Shown here in pieces: positions 6,472-9,148 of a stretch of DNA of 9,148 nt. The translations under genes were made by a program, and so were the position numbers. Positions within the stretch are counted from its first letter, which is position 1; every line of letters begins with the position of its first letter. Origin of the DNA: an uncultured Prevotella sp. (GTDB taxonomy: Bacteria; Bacteroidota; Bacteroidia; Bacteroidales; Bacteroidaceae); the NCBI GenBank assembly GCA_946055365.1, contig CAMGFM010000040.1, forward strand, positions 1 through 9,148, in the 5' to 3' direction. The notes below the pieces were generated by a model that worked only from the letters and a program-made list of their open reading frames with translations, did not search any database and was not told where the DNA came from.

Positions 6472-7275
6472 ATGGACATTATAATCATCGACGACGACAA
6501 GACCGACGCGGCGGCTCTCGCAAACAAGCTCGGCATATATGAAGGATGCAACGTGGCGGCAATGGCACACAACGGCAAGGACGGACTGAGGCTGCTGGCG
6601 GAGCTGGAACCCGACATGGCCTTCGTGGACATAGAGATGCCCGACATGTCGGGACTGGACTTTCTGGAGCAAATGGACTATATGAGCGGCGGCAAGTGCA
6701 TGGCTGTCATGTATACGGCCCACCCGCAGTATATGCTCAACGCCTTTCGCAACAGGGCCTATGACTATCTGCTCAAGCCCATTGACGACAGCGAACTGGC
6801 AAAGATAATAAAAAGGGCCTGCATGGAACGCATGACAAGCAACAGACAGATGACCATGCACACGGGAGCATGCCGCCCCGACAACAACACGGAGACAGAC
6901 GAGGGATGGAACGACGGCATCACACGGCGCAATGACGGCAAGTGCATAGTCTATACCAATGCCGTGGACTTCAAGCTGGTGGACATCAGGGACATCGGAC
7001 TGTTCACCTACAACAACACGCTAAGGCTCTGGGAGATGACACTGACGGGCGAAAAGGAGGTGATAAGGCTCAAACGCAACATCAACAGCGGCATGATACT
7101 CGCACTCAACGACACGCTGGTGAGGGTGAGCCAAAAGCACATCATCAACATAGCCTATCTCATGGAGGTGGCAGACAACACCTGCCACTTCTATCCGCCG
7201 TTTGACTATCTGGAGGACGTAAAGGTGGGACGCTTCTTCAGAAAGAAACTCATAGACAAGTTCAGCACTCTCTGA
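6472..7275 (+). CDS. LytTR-family response regulator
   Basis: A 267-aa DNA-binding response regulator, the expected partner of the kinase just upstream. The receiver domain (1-120) has the acidic cluster D7-D9, phosphoacceptor D53 (FVDIEMPD), T82 (YTAHPQ) and K102 (LLKPID), the full set for phosphotransfer. A hydrophilic linker with several Asn and Asp residues (about 121-155) leads to a LytTR DNA-binding domain (about 158-262) with the typical RVSQKHIINIAYL segment. LytTR proteins bind direct repeats upstream of their targets, often envelope or secretion genes; the targets here are unknown. The 40-base gap to the kinase stop shows no promoter box or terminator, so co-transcription is likely. 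No T-tailed terminator follows on this strand before array C. Confidence 0.93.
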   Translation: MDIIIIDDDKTDAAALANKLGIYEGCNVAAMAHNGKDGLRLLAELEPDMAFVDIEMPDMSGLDFLEQMDYMSGGKCMAVMYTAHPQYMLNAFRNRAYDYLLKPIDDSELAKIIKRACMERMTSNRQMTMHTGACRPDNNTETDEGWNDGITRRNDGKCIVYTNAVDFKLVDIRDIGLFTYNNTLRLWEMTLTGEKEVIRLKRNINSGMILALNDTLVRVSQKHIINIAYLMEVADNTCHFYPPFDYLEDVKVGRFFRKKLIDKFSTL

Positions 7276-7318
7276 ACATAACGGCTCTCACAACCGCAAG
7301 AGCAGCCCAGGGAACGGC

Positions 7319-7441
7319 AAAGTGACTCTTTGAGGATGATAAAGTGACTCTTTTGCTATTGGAAAGAGGCACTTTTAGGGGCGCAAAGAGGCACTTTTGA
7401 GGGCGCAAAGTGCCTCTTTGGACATGGCAAAGTGACTCTTT
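7319..7441. repeat. Palindrome array C, six 13-bp units at exactly 22-bp spacing
   Basis: Units start at 7319, 7341, 7363, 7385, 7407 and 7429, with a constant step of 22. Units 1, 2 and 6 read AAAGTGACTCTTT, unit 5 AAAGTGCCTCTTT, and units 3 and 4 AAAGAGGCACTTT. Unit 5 is the exact reverse complement of units 3 and 4, so orientation runs +,+,-,-,+,+. Units 4 and 5 can pair over all 13 bases, and units 2 and 3 over 12 of 13, each with a 9-base loop. The five spacers are each nine bases; the first, GAGGATGAT, resembles the array A spacer ACGATGAT. It lies between two convergent genes. Confidence 0.9.
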
Positions 7442-7556
7442 GGGAAACAGCAAACTCCCTGCGCATGACAAGACGATGGCCTGCGACTGACAGAGCGTCG
7501 ATTTTGAAAAGATGAAGACATGCCCTATTGGCATGTGAACGAGGCTTGTAAAAGAC

Positions 7557-7605
7557 AAAAAAAAATAAAGTCCCGACCCCTCATTACAAGGAGTCGGGAC
7601 TTTAT
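7557..7605 (-). terminator. Intrinsic terminator for the leftward lolD-cvfB genes
   Basis: The arms 7565-7581 and 7589-7605 pair as 13 bp (ATAAAGTCCCGAC), one mismatch, then 3 bp, with a 7-base loop. On the minus strand the hairpin is followed by nine T (plus-strand A-run 7557-7565), the standard intrinsic terminator form. It sits 74 bases past the cvfB stop codon. The plus strand has no T-run after the stem, so it is oriented for leftward transcripts. Confidence 0.88.
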
Positions 7606-7678
7606 GTGGACCGTTCTTTAGAGCCTAATTGCACAAAGCCGTGTCTTTTCTGTGCGTCAGCCTCAAGCGCGCCTGCGC

Positions 7679-8515
7679 TCACGCCAGCTCTATGCCGCTG
7701 TCCGTGATTTTGATAATGCGCTTGCGGTAAAGGTCGCCAACGGCTTTCTTAAAGACCTTCTTGCTCACCTGAAAGCGCAGCTTGATGTCCTCAGCGTCGC
7801 TCTTGTCGCCAAGGTCACAGCGACCGCCATTCTCTCGCAGATATTTGAGCAACACTCCAGCGAAATCAAGCGTCTGGCGGCGGCCGTTGCGCTGAAGGCT
7901 CACGTCTATCTTGCCGTCCGGACGCACGCAAGAGATATATCCCTTCACACGGTTGCCCGTGCGCAGGGGCCTGAACACCTGATCGTCATACACGAGGCCG
8001 GGATATTTGTTGTCGATAATTACCTTAAATCCCATTTCTGTCTTCTGCCACACGAGCAAATCTACCTCCTGGCCCACACGATAGGCAGGCGGCTCCTCAG
8101 AGAAGTATCTCTCTACCTTGGCAGAGGCCATGACGCGATAGCTGTCCTCGTCAATATGCACATGCACTATATAGCTGTTGCCTATGCTCATGCGCATCTT
8201 CTGCTCACGGAACGGGCAGAAAAGGTCTTTCATAAGTCCCCATTTGAGAAACGCCCCATACTCGTTTACCCATGCCACCTCAAGACACGCGAAGTCGCCA
8301 ACCTTGCATAGGGGATGCTCGGTAGTGGCCACAGGACGCTCGTCCTGATCGAGGTAAATGAACACGTCCAACTCGTCGCCCGGCTTTGCGCCCTCGGGCA
8401 CATAGCGTTTTGGCAACAGTATCTCGCCCTCGTCGCCTCCGTCGAGATAAAGGCCAAAGTCGACCTCCTTGACTACCGCAAGCCTGTTGTAGTCGCCTAA
8501 TTTTATGCTATTCAT
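7679..8515 (-). CDS. cvfB: CvfB-family S1-like RNA-binding protein
   Basis: A 278-aa cytoplasmic protein of the CvfB/YitL family: three S1-like OB-fold domains (about 5-65, 70-135 and 145-208) followed by a winged helix (about 212-278, LLKYLRENGG to the KRIIKITDSGIEL end). The KGYISCVRPDGKIDVSLQ stretch is a clear S1 strand pattern. In Staphylococcus the homologue binds RNA and affects virulence gene expression; in Bacteroidetes the role is not established. Length is normal for the family and the frame is intact. Its ATG at 8515 lies 23 bases after the lolD stop codon, with an A-rich leader (ACAAAAATCACAAAGAAC) and no Shine-Dalgarno site, so it is probably the second gene of a lolD-cvfB transcript that ends at the hairpin at 7557-7605. 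Confidence 0.88.
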   Translation of the reverse strand: MNSIKLGDYNRLAVVKEVDFGLYLDGGDEGEILLPKRYVPEGAKPGDELDVFIYLDQDERPVATTEHPLCKVGDFACLEVAWVNEYGAFLKWGLMKDLFCPFREQKMRMSIGNSYIVHVHIDEDSYRVMASAKVERYFSEEPPAYRVGQEVDLLVWQKTEMGFKVIIDNKYPGLVYDDQVFRPLRTGNRVKGYISCVRPDGKIDVSLQRNGRRQTLDFAGVLLKYLRENGGRCDLGDKSDAEDIKLRFQVSKKVFKKAVGDLYRKRIIKITDSGIELA

Positions 8516-8538
8516 ATTTGTTCTTTGTGATTTTTGTC

Positions 8539-9148
8539 TCAGTCATCCGCCACGACAGCACCGTCGCTGCCGCTGTCTGCACCGTCATTGTTGATGGGTG
8601 AAGTGACACCGTCGCTGTGCGAGACGACATTGTCGCCGCCCGTGTCTTCACCTGACATTTTCTCATTGCCACCTGCGCCTGCGTCGACACCTGCGTCGCC
8701 GCTGCCGCTGCCGCCCACCAGACAGCCGTCTCTCATCTCTATGGTGCGGTCGGTGATGGAGGCGAGATGCTCATCGTGTGTCACTATCACGAAGGTCTGC
8801 CCAAACTTGTCTCTAAGCTCAAAGAACAGGCGGTGAAGCTCTTCCTTGCTCTTGCTGTCAAGCGAGCCAGACGGCTCGTCGGCAAACACCACGGCAGGAT
8901 TGTTGACCAAGGCTCTCGCCACAGCCACCCTCTGCTTCTCTCCGCCCGACAGTTCGGCAGGCTTGTGTGACTCTCTGTCCGAGAGTCCCATGAACTCAAG
9001 CAGCTCACGGGCGCGTGCCTTTGCCTCTGAAGTGTTTTTGCCGCCGATAAATGCAGGTATCATTATGTTTTCAAGAGCCGTAAACTCGGGCAGGAGCTGG
9101 TGAAACTGAAACACGAAGCCTATGTGGCTGTTGCGGAAATCGCTCAGA
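8539..9148 (-). CDS. lolD: LolD-type ABC transporter ATP-binding protein, partial, with unusual tail
   Basis: The gene runs off the right end of the window, so the N-terminus with the Walker A motif is not seen; 202 codons are present. Visible are the Q-loop stretch GFVFQFHQLLPEFTALEN, the ABC signature LSGGEKQRVAVARAL, Walker B with the D-loop (AVVFADEPSGSLD) and the H-loop VTHD. The LPEFTALEN wording is typical of LolD, the ATPase that with LolC/E-type permeases releases lipoproteins from the inner membrane; MacB-like ATPases are the main alternative. A GTG at 9114 is internal, not a start, because homology continues upstream (RNSHIGFV). Bacteroidales LolD proteins normally end shortly after the DGCLV position. 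Here about 58 residues follow, rich in Gly, Asp and Ser with almost no hydrophobic clusters, probably disordered. cvfB follows 23 bases later on the same strand. Confidence 0.88.
   Translation of the reverse strand, partial: LSDFRNSHIGFVFQFHQLLPEFTALENIMIPAFIGGKNTSEAKARARELLEFMGLSDRESHKPAELSGGEKQRVAVARALVNNPAVVFADEPSGSLDSKSKEELHRLFFELRDKFGQTFVIVTHDEHLASITDRTIEMRDGCLVGGSGSGDAGVDAGAGGNEKMSGEDTGGDNVVSHSDGVTSPINNDGADSGSDGAVVADD

Larger units (their letters stand above)
7276..7678. other. Convergent intergenic interval with array C and a terminator
   Basis: This 403-base gap separates the rightward response regulator gene from the leftward cvfB gene. It contains the six-unit palindrome array C (7319-7441), a small 7-bp hairpin (7518-7524 with 7530-7536, 5-base loop, no T-tail) and the minus-strand terminator (7557-7605). 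The remaining 70 bases before the cvfB stop show nothing recognisable. No credible gene is present: open frames crossing the array are repeat artefacts, since its 22-base period is not a multiple of three. Confidence 0.75.

Noticed and set aside
7319..7441. CRISPR array
   Set aside because: Repeat units are 13 bp and spacers nine bases, far below CRISPR sizes; spacers are partly related to one another, and no cas gene is nearby.
7518..7536. Hairpin ACATGCC-ctatt-GGCATGT as a terminator for the response regulator gene
   Set aside because: The stem is only 7 bp with no T-run downstream on the plus strand, so it is weak as an intrinsic terminator.
7262..7558. Minus-strand 98-codon open frame across array C
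   Set aside because: It is made of translated repeat units, has no homology-like features, and is antisense to the regulator end and intergenic DNA.

Overview
The window looks like chromosomal DNA from a Bacteroidales bacterium, probably Prevotella or a close relative. The signs are a PgpH-type 7TM-HD phosphohydrolase, a TPR/LytS-type kinase with a LytTR regulator, a LolD-CvfB pair, TAnnTTTG (-7) promoter boxes right before genes, and few Shine-Dalgarno sites. No taxonomic search was possible, so this rests on gene content and protein style.

Layout. (1) 96-2162 (+): 7TM-HD phosphohydrolase, probably a c-di-AMP phosphodiesterase, followed by a degenerate 44-45-bp tandem repeat that begins inside its last codons, then a strong terminator. 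(2) 2431-2512: four-unit short-palindrome array A. (3) 2599-4130: a decayed accessory island holding a 17-codon hsdR start (+), an intact DUF1016/YhcG-type PDDEXK nuclease gene (-) and a tyrosine recombinase pseudogene (-) that lacks its catalytic core. (4) 4146-4222: array B, in the opposite orientation to A. (5) 4362-7275 (+): a two-component pair, a membrane TPR histidine kinase and a LytTR response regulator, from a promoter almost touching the kinase start codon. (6) 7319-7441: six-unit array C at exactly 22-bp spacing. (7) 7557-7605: minus-strand terminator for the leftward genes lolD (cut by the window end, with an odd Gly/Asp/Ser-rich tail) and cvfB.

How it fits together. The backbone genes are housekeeping or signalling: nucleotide second-messenger turnover, envelope sensing, lipoprotein export and RNA binding. 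The island fits the wreck of a type I restriction-modification locus of the kind that carries a DUF1016 nuclease and an hsdS-shuffling recombinase. The most unusual signal is a family of 13-bp imperfect palindromes (AAAGTGNCNCTTT) repeated every 21-22 bp in three intergenic arrays, two of which bracket the island in inverted orientation.
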